A stretch of DNA of 24,898 bases, taken from positions 1-24,898 of the IMG/VR virus record IMGVR_UViG_3300013093_000261. One strand, given 5' to 3'. The translations under genes were made by a program, and so were the position numbers. The notes below the pieces were generated by a model. It was given only the letters and a program-made list of their open reading frames with translations, ran no database searches and had not been told where the DNA came from. How positions within the stretch are numbered: position 1 is the first letter of the stretch; each line of letters begins with the position of its first letter. Positions 1 through 7,135 of this stretch are shown here, in pieces. The DNA is from a virus.

Positions 1-1
1 A

Positions 2-787
2 GTTTCAAGCGGTGGTACGGGCGCTTCAACGCTCACAGCAAACAATGTCATTCTTGGAAACGGAACCAGTGCTGTTCAATTTGTGGCCCCCGGCACAAGC
101 GGTAACGTACTTACATCTAACGGAACAACTTGGACATCCTCATCCTTGGCATCCGGCGGAACATTAATTCGCGCCCCGCAAGTCCTTACCAATACGGGTG
201 GTGGAACTTACACAACTCCGGCTGGCTGTAATCATATTCTTATTGAAATGATTGGCGCTGGCGGGGCTGGCGGTGGAACCACAGGAAATTATGGTGGTCT
301 TACATATGGTGGCGGTGGCGGCGGCTCTGTGTTTGCCACTAAATACGCAACTGTTGCAGCATCCACTGGCTATACTTACGCCATAGGTGCAGGGGGGATT
401 GGTGGAACAGGCGCTGGTGGGGCAGGTGGCACAACCTCCATAACAATTAGTGGAACAACATATTCTATTTCAGGTGGCACTGGCGGTGGTTACGGAAGTG
501 GCGGGGCTGGGACTGCCGGAACAACTGGTTCTGCGTCTAATATGGATTATACAATTTCCCCAGTAAACCCAGTAAATGCTTATATTGGTGGATCAGTAGA
601 CACTCCTTATAGTATTAATATTGGCGGGTGGTTAAATAGAAGCACAGGCCAAATTACAAGTGGGGCATATGGTTACGGATGGGGCGCTGGCGGCGGCGGT
701 GCATACAACAACGCATATACAGGCGCTGGGGCATTGAGTGGCGGTAATGGTTACCAAGGTATGATCCGCATTTGGGAATACACCTAA
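2..787 (+). CDS. Tail fibre protein, glycine-rich C-terminus (5' partial)
   Basis: The frame is open from the first bases, so the gene enters from outside the window; 261 residues are seen. The first part reads as a low-complexity beta-rich fibre repeat (ILGNGTSAVQF, then GTSGNVLTSNGTTW), a pattern I know from many phage tail fibres. From about residue 60 the chain becomes very rich in Gly, Thr, Tyr and Ser (runs such as GAGGAGGG and GGGGGG), matching the glycine-rich C-terminal domains of tail fibres and adhesins that contact the host surface. It ends IRIWEYT. The stop codon TAA overlaps the ATG of the next gene (TAATG at 785-789), implying coupled translation. The receptor target cannot be read from the sequence. 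A GTG at 83 could be taken as a start but is an ordinary internal valine. Confidence 0.85.
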   Translation, partial: VSSGGTGASTLTANNVILGNGTSAVQFVAPGTSGNVLTSNGTTWTSSSLASGGTLIRAPQVLTNTGGGTYTTPAGCNHILIEMIGAGGAGGGTTGNYGGLTYGGGGGGSVFATKYATVAASTGYTYAIGAGGIGGTGAGGAGGTTSITISGTTYSISGGTGGGYGSGGAGTAGTTGSASNMDYTISPVNPVNAYIGGSVDTPYSINIGGWLNRSTGQITSGAYGYGWGAGGGGAYNNAYTGAGALSGGNGYQGMIRIWEYT

Positions 788-1095
788 TGCAATATACGTG
801 GGAGTTTCCTCAGTTTATTGTAAACCCATCCTTTGATGGCCTAACCAATGTGGTTACGGCTATTAATTGGGTTTGCACGGGAACGGATGGAACATTTACG
901 TCATCTTCATCTGGTACGGCTAAATTAGGTACGCCAAATCCCGCAGAATTTGTTCCATATGCTGACATTACTCAGGCCATGGCGTATAATTGGGTATCGC
1001 AATGTATTAGCATGCCTGCCGTTGAGTCTCAGATTGCCGCGCAAATAAATCAGTTGTCGCAGCCCGTTACGCAATCGCAGGCCCCACCTTTCTGA
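787..1095 (+). CDS. Small fibre-associated phage protein, DUF7936-like
   Basis: 102 residues. The ATG at 787 overlaps the stop of the tail fibre gene; an upstream in-frame TTG at 772 is less likely. The layout W-x-F-P-x-F, then DGLTNVVTAINWVCTGTDG, a Ser/Thr-rich stretch, then FVPYADIT and YNWV, resembles a small beta-sandwich family (as I recall, DUF7936) that sits next to tail fibre genes in aquatic podoviruses. The C-terminal third (PAVESQIAAQINQLSQPV) is helical, as in that family. Coupling to the fibre gene suggests a fibre partner, chaperone or accessory protein, but its role is not established. No catalytic motif or signal peptide is seen. Confidence 0.7.
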   Translation: MQYTWEFPQFIVNPSFDGLTNVVTAINWVCTGTDGTFTSSSSGTAKLGTPNPAEFVPYADITQAMAYNWVSQCISMPAVESQIAAQINQLSQPVTQSQAPPF

Positions 1096-1102
1096 GGTTG
1101 TT

Positions 1103-1570
1103 ATGGACCCATTTACCCTAATCGCTGGCGCGACTGCAATTTATAACTCTATCAAGTCCGCCGTCGATGCTGGTCAGGATATGATGGCGACTGCCGAAAA
1201 GGTGAGCAACCTCTTTGGCAAGGTAGGACAGATCGTTACGATCGCGTCAACGCCTCGCAAGAAAAAACTATTTCAATCACAAGCCGAGTTTGAGGCCGAG
1301 GCGGTAAAGATATACGCCGTCAAAGCCAAAGCCCTTGATATGCAACTTCAGGTAAAAAACCTGTTTGTTGGCCAATATGGTCCTGCGGCATGGGAAGGTA
1401 TCCAAAGGCAGGTGATTGAAATGCGTAAGGAAGCAGCTCGTCAGGCTGCAGCTGCTTTAAAAGAGCAGGAAGAGGCCAGAAAGGACCTAATTATGGTTAG
1501 TAGCATAGTTGGTTTTCTGGTATTGGGTATTGCTGCAATTGGTGTTTTTCTCATGCTAACGGTGAAATGA
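1103..1570 (+). CDS. Phage protein with C-terminal membrane anchor, unknown role
   Basis: 155 residues. GAGG at 1094-1097 precedes the ATG at a good distance. The N-terminus (MDPFTLIAGATAIYNSIKSA) is followed by helical, Lys/Glu/Ala-rich sequence. A short conserved-looking block, FVGQYGPAAWEGIQRQV, lies around residues 88-104. A long charged helix (about 105-127) leads to one membrane segment at about 129-152 and a short tail (TVK). I recall similar proteins in marine podoviruses, always annotated hypothetical. Its place just before holin and endolysin genes, and its tail-anchored topology, fit a membrane or lysis accessory (for example an antiholin or spanin-like role) or a minor virion protein. 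This is inference only; no lipobox or spanin signature is present. Confidence 0.75.
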   Translation: MDPFTLIAGATAIYNSIKSAVDAGQDMMATAEKVSNLFGKVGQIVTIASTPRKKKLFQSQAEFEAEAVKIYAVKAKALDMQLQVKNLFVGQYGPAAWEGIQRQVIEMRKEAARQAAAALKEQEEARKDLIMVSSIVGFLVLGIAAIGVFLMLTVK

Positions 1571-1571
1571 C

Positions 1572-2102
1572 ATGGACATTTTAAAGACTTTTGGACCATT
1601 GATTGGTTCAGTTGCACCTACCATCGCTACTGCCCTTGGCGGCCCAGTGGCGGGATTGGCTGTAAAAGCAGTATCAAATGCCCTTTTCGGCCATGAAAAT
1701 GGTACCGAGGACGACATTATGTCGGCTCTTGCCAACCCAACGGGCGATCAGTTGGCACAGCTTAAAAAGATTGACGCTGACTTTAAAGTTCAAATGAAGT
1801 CTTTGGACATCGATTTAGAACGCATTTCTGAACAGGATCGCGATTCAGCCCGCAATATGCAGATTGCAACGCGCGACTGGATTCCCCGCGTGTTGGCGGT
1901 AGGTGTTACGGTCGGTTTTTTCGGCATCATTGCGTACATCCTTCACTTTGGCCTTCCGGCCACGGGTGGTGAGGCATTGCTTATGTTGATCGGTACGCTT
2001 GGCACAGCTTGGACGAGCGTCATGGGTTTTTATTTTGGCTCGTCCGCTGGCTCCAAACAAAAGACAGATGCCCTGACGGCCTCTTTGGGGAATAAGCAGT
2101 GA
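1572..2102 (+). CDS. Holin, GTA 3TM-type
   Basis: 176 residues. It matches the layout of the 3TM holins known from gene transfer agents and phages of Alphaproteobacteria. An N-terminal Gly/Ala-rich amphipathic or weak membrane stretch (about 5-38) precedes an acidic and charged helical region (RISEQDRDSARNMQ, about 84-97). A conserved RDWIPR turn (101-106) follows, then two clear membrane segments (about 107-128 and 134-156) and the FYFGSSAGSKQK tail. Such proteins permeabilise the inner membrane so that the endolysin reaches the peptidoglycan. GGTGA at 1560-1564 precedes the ATG. The stop overlaps the GTG start of the endolysin gene (GTGA at 2099-2102), so holin and endolysin are translationally coupled. 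Confidence 0.85.
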   Translation: MDILKTFGPLIGSVAPTIATALGGPVAGLAVKAVSNALFGHENGTEDDIMSALANPTGDQLAQLKKIDADFKVQMKSLDIDLERISEQDRDSARNMQIATRDWIPRVLAVGVTVGFFGIIAYILHFGLPATGGEALLMLIGTLGTAWTSVMGFYFGSSAGSKQKTDALTASLGNKQ

Positions 2103-2611
2103 AAGAGAATTTTCCGCAATGCTTTGCCCTCGTCCTTAAAAACGAAGGCGGGTACGTCGATAACCCTGCCGACCCCGGCGGGGCCACCAACCTTGGCTGC
2201 ACTAAGGCAACTTGGGAGGCTTGGGTTGGCCATCCTGTGACCAAAGACGACATTAAGGCTTTAACGCCCAATGACGTCATGCCCCTATACAAAGCCAAGT
2301 ATTGGGATACGATAAAGGGCGACGATCTGCCAGAGGGCGTGGACTATGCCGTCTTCGACTATGCAATTAACTCGGGTCCGTCCCGTGCCGCAAAAGCCCT
2401 TCAGTCGGTACTCAGTGTTAATGTCGACGGGCAAATCGGGGACGCCACGTTACGCGCTCTTGAAGCGGCAAACCCTCGTGAGGTTGCTACAGCAGTCTGC
2501 GAAGCCCGATTAGCCTTCTTACAATCTCTTCCAACCTATGCTACATTCGGCAAGGGCTGGTCTAGGCGCGTTTCCGAGGTGGAAACCGTTTCCTTTAATA
2601 TGGTTGGGTAA
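2099..2611 (+). CDS. Endolysin, GH108 muramidase with C-terminal PG-binding domain
   Basis: 170 residues with a GTG start and GGGGA seven bases upstream. Near the N-terminus is the family signature NEGGYVDNPADPGGATNLG (residues 15-33), in which Glu16 corresponds to the catalytic acid of glycoside hydrolase 108. It is followed by TKATWEAW, and then ALTPNDVMPLYKAKYWD. The second half (VFDYAINSGPSRAAKALQ, then VDGQIGDATLRAL) matches the small peptidoglycan-binding domain usually fused to GH108. The enzyme should cut the glycan chain of host peptidoglycan at the end of infection. There is no signal peptide, consistent with export through the holin encoded just upstream. Length is normal for the family. 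Confidence 0.92.
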   Translation: MKENFPQCFALVLKNEGGYVDNPADPGGATNLGCTKATWEAWVGHPVTKDDIKALTPNDVMPLYKAKYWDTIKGDDLPEGVDYAVFDYAINSGPSRAAKALQSVLSVNVDGQIGDATLRALEAANPREVATAVCEARLAFLQSLPTYATFGKGWSRRVSEVETVSFNMVG

Positions 2612-2616
2612 CCTAT

Positions 2617-3330
2617 ATGTCACTGACTTACTCGTCATATGTCCAGCAAATTGCGACTTTGGCCGTTGTTCCGGTCACTGACCCCAATTACACGATCATT
2701 ATTCCTAGCATGATTGACTATGCCGAGTTGCGGATGCAGCGCGATCTAGACTTTTTGTCTACACAGATTAGCACATCTGCCTACACATTTACGTCTGGAA
2801 ACAACCAATTAACTTTACCAACGTCTCAATTTATTGTACCTCAAACCTTTGAAGTTATTGACGGATCAGGCAATTCGTCCCCCCTTTTGGCGGTAGGTAA
2901 AGAATTTATACAAAATGTTTACGGATCAGGTTCTACGACAGGCTTACCTCAGTATTTTGCTGTTTATGGGGGCGATACTGCTACTACAGGTAATACGAGC
3001 CAATATATGATTGTTGGGCCTACGCCCAACTCAAACTATACAGTACGCCTCACTGGAACCGTTCGATCGGCCTCGCTTTCGGCTACCAATACCACTACGT
3101 ATATATCAACATATCTTCCCGATATGTTTATTTTTGCATCCATGATCTACATCTCGGCCTATCAACGTAACTTTGGCCGAGCCAATGATGATCCGGCTAT
3201 GGCTCAAACTTACGAAAGCCAATATCAGGCTCTCAAGGCAAGCGCTCTTATTGAAGAAAACCGCAAGAAATTTGAAGCGGCTGCTTGGACGTCCTATTCG
3301 CCTGCTCCTGCCGCAACGCCGTCGAGGTAA
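2617..3330 (+). CDS. Head-tail/tail adaptor protein, SU10-like
   Basis: 237 residues. The opening SYVQQIATLAVV and the block IIIPSMIDYAELRMQRDLDF (about 28-47) match, from memory, the adaptor family of phage SU10-like podoviruses and other alphaproteobacterial phages. These proteins sit in a ring between portal and tail nozzle. A middle beta-rich part (residues about 55-155) ends with the block LPDMFIFASMIYISAYQRNFG, and a helical C-terminus (MAQTYESQYQALKASALIEENRKKFEAAAW) follows. The alternating all-helical ends and beta insertion fit adaptor proteins. Four bases separate it from the nozzle-type gene that follows, the usual partner. No portal gene is in view, so assembly partners are inferred. 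Confidence 0.75.
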   Translation: MSLTYSSYVQQIATLAVVPVTDPNYTIIIPSMIDYAELRMQRDLDFLSTQISTSAYTFTSGNNQLTLPTSQFIVPQTFEVIDGSGNSSPLLAVGKEFIQNVYGSGSTTGLPQYFAVYGGDTATTGNTSQYMIVGPTPNSNYTVRLTGTVRSASLSATNTTTYISTYLPDMFIFASMIYISAYQRNFGRANDDPAMAQTYESQYQALKASALIEENRKKFEAAAWTSYSPAPAATPSR

Positions 3331-3333
3331 CCT

Positions 3334-5577
3334 ATGCCTCATGCAACAATCAAATTAAAGCCCGGCGTTGAAACAACAACCACCTTTGCTCTTAACGAGG
3401 CGGCTTACTCCACATCGCAATTAGTTCGCTTTCTTCCTGAGCGAAACGGAATGGGCTTGGCACAAAAGCTTGGCGGATGGGTAAATTATTATACCTCGGC
3501 AATCGGTTCAAAAATTCGCGCACTCAAAGGATGGGCAGATTTAAATGCTGTAAACCATCTTGGAGTTGGTGCTGAATCATCTCTTAATATTTTGACAAGC
3601 AATAATTTACAAAACATTACGCCGCAAAATACAACTACAAATACGGCACCTGTTTTCTCAACAACATCTGGATCGGCAACTGTTACTGTAACAGACTCAA
3701 ATCTCTCTGCCTCCGTATTGGATTATGTTAATTACGTAACCCCAGTCGCGGTTGGCGGATTGGTTTTATATGGTCCATATCTTTTGCAGACGGCGGCAGG
3801 GACAACGTATTCTATTTTAGCATCATCCGCTGCGACATCGACAGCCAATACATCGACCAACACGACCGCCGGATCGTTTGTTGTTGGCAACACCTATCAA
3901 ATTGTAACGGTTGGAACCACTGATTACACCCTTATTGGCGCATCGGCCAATACGGTTGGTGTGATATTTAATGCGACAGGCGTAGGGTCCGGTACAGGAA
4001 CCGCAAAGCTTGTCGGTGTCCCGTCGTTTCAAACAATTTCAGGTTCACAAACCGTTACGTGTTACCTTGATAACCATGGATATTTGGTCGGTAACACATT
4101 TTATGTTGGCGTTTCAACAACCGTTGGCGGCATTACGCTATCGGGGCTTTACACTATTTTAACAGTCCCTAGTGCAAGTTCATTTACTTTTGCTGCTGCC
4201 AACACTGCTACATCATCTGCTGGCCCGACCGCCATGAATAGCGGTAATGTCAATTCCAACTTTTATATTGCCGTTGGCCCACAACCAACAGGTTCAGGTT
4301 TTGGTGTTGGCGGTTTTGGTACGGGCGGTTTTGGTGTTGGTACAACACAAACACCTTCTAACGGAACACCAATTACGGCGACCGATTGGACACTTGATAA
4401 CTACGGGTCTTATCTTCTTGCCTGCCCAGCTGGGGGCGCAATTTATTATTATGATCCAAGCGGGCAATTACAAAACGCTCAAATTATTGGTGGAAATGCG
4501 CCACTGGTTAATTCTGGTATGTTTGTGGCCATGCCGCAACGCCAAATTATTGCCTATGGATCATCGTTTACATTGCAAGCCGATCCTATGTTGGTTCGTT
4601 GGTGCGATGTAAATAACCTCCAAGTGTGGAACGCGACGGTTACCAACCAAGCAGGGTCATTTCGTATTCCTACTGGTTCAAAAATTGTCGCTGGTATCCA
4701 AGGGCCACAACAAGGTCTTTTGTGGACCGATCTTGATATGTGGGCAATGCAATATGTTGGCCCGCCACTGGTTTATGGGTTCAACAAAATTGGGTCTAAT
4801 TGCGGCGCAGTGTCTCGTCACTGCGTAGGGCAATTGAACGGTGCCGTTTATTGGATGAGCCAAAAACAATTCTTTATGTCCATGGGATCGGGGCCACAAT
4901 CTATTCCGTGCCCTGTTTGGGATGTAATTTTCCAAAATATTAACATGTCGTATCTTTACAAAGTATGCTGCGGCGTCAATTCTCAATTTAATGAGATTAC
5001 ATGGTACTATCCATCCGCCTCGTCCACCGAGAACGATAGTTATGTCAAATACAACGTCAGCCTCGGCCAATGGGACTACGGTACTCTTGGCCGCACTGCT
5101 TGGATTGATCAGTCTGTTCTTGGGCCTCCCATTGGTGCTGGCTCTGATAATTGGCTTTATCAGCACGAAGTAGGCAATGATGCAGTCTACAATGGCCAGA
5201 CAACTGGCATGCAGTCTTCCTTCCAGACAGGTTACTTTGAGCTGAACGAGGCCGATAACCTTGTCTTTGTGGATCAAATATGGCCTGACATGAAATGGGG
5301 AACATACAGTGGCAACCAAAATGCTACCGTATATTTGACCATTTATTATACCAATTACGCCACTGACACAGCCACCTCGCCATCAACTAGTTACTATTCT
5401 GGCTCTCCTTCCGGCGCGGTTAGTTCGGTTACTTTTCCGATGACGCAATCGACCGAGTACGTCTCTTGTCGTATTAGGGCTCGATATATGTCGTTTGCTT
5501 TATCATCAACCGATACGAATACTTTCTGGCGCCTTGGCGCGATTAAATACCGTTATCAATTGGATGGGAGGTTCTAA
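3334..5577 (+). CDS. Tail nozzle/tail tube-type protein
   Basis: 747 residues. GAGG lies just upstream of the ATG, inside the end of the adaptor gene. The start (MPHATIKLKPGVETTTT, then VRFLPERNGMGLAQKLGGWV and RALKGWADLN) is a signature I recognise from podoviral nozzle or tail-stabilisation proteins. So are the Gly/Phe turn repeats (GFGVGGFGTGGFGVG, about 320-334) followed by TDWTLDNYGSYLLACP, and the long beta-rich C-terminal half. The product should extend the tail below the adaptor ring. Residues about 100-310 are Thr/Ser/Ala-rich and look like an insertion of beta modules, including one widespread 50-residue module at 179-228 (see findings). The stop overlaps the next ATG (TAATG at 5575-5579). 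Confidence 0.8.
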   Translation: MPHATIKLKPGVETTTTFALNEAAYSTSQLVRFLPERNGMGLAQKLGGWVNYYTSAIGSKIRALKGWADLNAVNHLGVGAESSLNILTSNNLQNITPQNTTTNTAPVFSTTSGSATVTVTDSNLSASVLDYVNYVTPVAVGGLVLYGPYLLQTAAGTTYSILASSAATSTANTSTNTTAGSFVVGNTYQIVTVGTTDYTLIGASANTVGVIFNATGVGSGTGTAKLVGVPSFQTISGSQTVTCYLDNHGYLVGNTFYVGVSTTVGGITLSGLYTILTVPSASSFTFAAANTATSSAGPTAMNSGNVNSNFYIAVGPQPTGSGFGVGGFGTGGFGVGTTQTPSNGTPITATDWTLDNYGSYLLACPAGGAIYYYDPSGQLQNAQIIGGNAPLVNSGMFVAMPQRQIIAYGSSFTLQADPMLVRWCDVNNLQVWNATVTNQAGSFRIPTGSKIVAGIQGPQQGLLWTDLDMWAMQYVGPPLVYGFNKIGSNCGAVSRHCVGQLNGAVYWMSQKQFFMSMGSGPQSIPCPVWDVIFQNINMSYLYKVCCGVNSQFNEITWYYPSASSTENDSYVKYNVSLGQWDYGTLGRTAWIDQSVLGPPIGAGSDNWLYQHEVGNDAVYNGQTTGMQSSFQTGYFELNEADNLVFVDQIWPDMKWGTYSGNQNATVYLTIYYTNYATDTATSPSTSYYSGSPSGAVSSVTFPMTQSTEYVSCRIRARYMSFALSSTDTNTFWRLGAIKYRYQLDGRF

Positions 5578-5915
5578 TGGCGTCACTTGACGATATTCTC
5601 ACTACCCAAAAAAACGGCGTCGTGGGCATAAATTCTTATGTGAATTTGTTAACAAATCACGCGGGGTCGTATTCAACTAAAGAACTATCCGCGGGGTCGG
5701 TGGTTAAATCATCTTCAGGCTGGCTTGCAACGGTCAGTGTTATTGTGGCCGGATCAACTCAAGGGTATCTTTACGATGCCACATCCGCGGCCTCTGGTGC
5801 TCGTATCTATGCCGTGCCTAACACGCTCGGTGTCTATCAGGTGCAAATACCATTCGCCACTGGTCTTTATTTCTCACCCGGAAGTGGGTCAATCATTTCT
5901 GTAGGATATTCGTGA
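5577..5915 (+). CDS. Small conserved virion protein (LDDILTTQKNGVV type)
   Basis: 112 residues, coupled to the nozzle gene by TAATG and to the next gene by TGATG. The N-terminal block LDDILTTQKNGVVGINSYV is a short motif I have seen repeatedly at the start of small structural proteins encoded beside podoviral tail genes. The rest is predicted beta-rich (VVKSSSGWLATVSVIVAG, GYLYDATSA, then IYAVPNTLGVYQVQIPFATGLYFSPG), resembling small beta-sandwich tail or decoration proteins. No enzyme motif, signal peptide or membrane segment is present. It is probably a minor tail or capsid component; the exact location is unknown. Confidence 0.7.
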   Translation: MASLDDILTTQKNGVVGINSYVNLLTNHAGSYSTKELSAGSVVKSSSGWLATVSVIVAGSTQGYLYDATSAASGARIYAVPNTLGVYQVQIPFATGLYFSPGSGSIISVGYS

Positions 5916-6649
5916 TGCCATTAACGCCGGGTAAGTCACAAAAAACGATCAGTCACAACATCTCCGAAATGATCCACGCGGGCCATCCGCACGATCAGGC
6001 CGTGGCAACGGCGCTGTCGACCGCGCGCAAAACAAAAGCCGAGGGCGGCAATTTTACCATAACCAAAACTGGTCCCGGCGCTTTTATGGGTAATCCGTTA
6101 AAAGAAAAAATTGAACCCGTTAACGACACAACGGTCAAGCATCAGCACATGCTGCATGAAGGCCCGATCCGTTCGCCTGTCGCCGGCCGCACTGACCATC
6201 TTCCCATGACGGTGGCTTCTGGTTCATTTGTAATTCCCGCCGATATCATATCCAAAAAAGGTGAAGGAAATACCGAGGCAGGATTTAAAGTAGCCCAAGA
6301 ACTCTTTAATCCTAAAAGTGGGGGATATAAAATATCTCGCCACATGTTTGCCTCGTCGCCGTATTTTCAAGAAAGTAAACAACCTTACCAATCCGGTAAT
6401 ATGCCTTATTCCGCTGGTGCAACTCCTTATGGAGCCCATTTAGCGACAGGGGGCAGTACCCCCGAAGATTCCCTTCCCGTCGAAATTATAGCGGCGGGCG
6501 GCGAATATGTTATACCGCCACGGGTTGTCCGTGAAATTGGCGGTGGTGACATCGACTATGGCCACGACATCCTTGATCACTTTGTGGTCGAATCTCGTAA
6601 AGATTTAATTAAAACACTTCAAAAATTACCGGGGCCAAAGAGGGACTAA
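5915..6649 (+). CDS. Virion-associated protein with paired GxFVIP motifs
   Basis: 244 residues. The ATG at 5915 is chosen because AGGA at 5903-5906 is well spaced and the codon overlaps the preceding stop (TGATG); a GTG at 5912 is possible. The N-terminus carries SHNISEMIHAGHPHDQAVAT (about 13-32), like small phage domains with repeated His/Gln/Ala (DUF6496-like). Two related blocks follow. GRTDHLPMTVASGSFVIPAD lies at 91-110 and then GEGNT. LPVEIIAAGGEYVIPPRVV begins near 188, continues through GGGDIDYGHDILDHFV and ends LQKLPGPKRD. I recall both blocks from podoviral virion genes, without a proven function. It lies between tail and ejection genes and is coupled to the GNAT gene by TAATG. Confidence 0.7.
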   Translation: MPLTPGKSQKTISHNISEMIHAGHPHDQAVATALSTARKTKAEGGNFTITKTGPGAFMGNPLKEKIEPVNDTTVKHQHMLHEGPIRSPVAGRTDHLPMTVASGSFVIPADIISKKGEGNTEAGFKVAQELFNPKSGGYKISRHMFASSPYFQESKQPYQSGNMPYSAGATPYGAHLATGGSTPEDSLPVEIIAAGGEYVIPPRVVREIGGGDIDYGHDILDHFVVESRKDLIKTLQKLPGPKRD

Positions 6650-7134
6650 TGACAGATATTAGATTAGGCACACCTGACGACGAAGCCGCCATGCTAGATT
6701 TGGCTCTCCGCGCTTGGGAAGAAAATGGGATTAAAGATGTAAATCCCGAGAAAATGCTGGGCATGATCCGACCCGCTTTGTACCTCTGGGAAGGGCTTGT
6801 TGGGATCATAGGGGAACCCGGCAAAAAGATTGAAGGGGCGGTCCTTTTAAGAGTCAGCAAAATGTGGTATTCGGATAGCTTAATGCTTGAAGAAAAGGCC
6901 ATTTTTGTCGACCCTGAGTTTAGAAGCGCGAAAGGCGGCCGCGCTCGAAGGCTTTGTGAGTTCTCTAAAAAGGTAGCCGATGAATTGGGCTTGCCGCTCA
7001 TTATTGGTGTTCTTTCGAACAACAGGACCGCGGCTAAGGTAAAACTGTACGAGCGTTCGTTTGGTCCGCCAGCGGGGGCTTTTTTCTTATACAACGTCCA
7101 TACTGGACATGAAGAGCATATGACGGAGCAATAA
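6649..7134 (+). CDS. GNAT-family N-acetyltransferase
   Basis: 161 residues. It starts with IRLGTPDDEAAMLDLALRAW, the usual first strand and helix of the GNAT fold. It carries the acetyl-CoA binding strand and loop IFVDPEFRSAKGGRARRL (about 85-102), in which R92-x3-G96-G97-x-A corresponds to the pyrophosphate-binding loop. The later KKVADELGLPLIIGVLSNN and KVKLYERSFGPPAGAFFLY are typical of strands 5 to 7 in this fold. It should transfer an acetyl group from acetyl-CoA to an amine; the substrate is unknown. It sits inside the virion gene cluster, coupled to the gene before it and one base before the ejection gene. It may therefore modify a virion or host protein late in infection (inference). 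Confidence 0.85.
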   Translation: MTDIRLGTPDDEAAMLDLALRAWEENGIKDVNPEKMLGMIRPALYLWEGLVGIIGEPGKKIEGAVLLRVSKMWYSDSLMLEEKAIFVDPEFRSAKGGRARRLCEFSKKVADELGLPLIIGVLSNNRTAAKVKLYERSFGPPAGAFFLYNVHTGHEEHMTEQ

Positions 7135-7135
7135 G

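Noticed and set aside
83-787. GTG at 83 as start of the tail fibre gene
   Set aside because: The frame is open to the window edge with fibre-like sequence upstream, so this is an internal valine of a partial gene.
4678-5319. 213-codon minus-strand frame inside the nozzle gene
   Set aside because: It is antisense to a long gene with recognisable family features, has no Shine-Dalgarno sequence and no recognisable protein.
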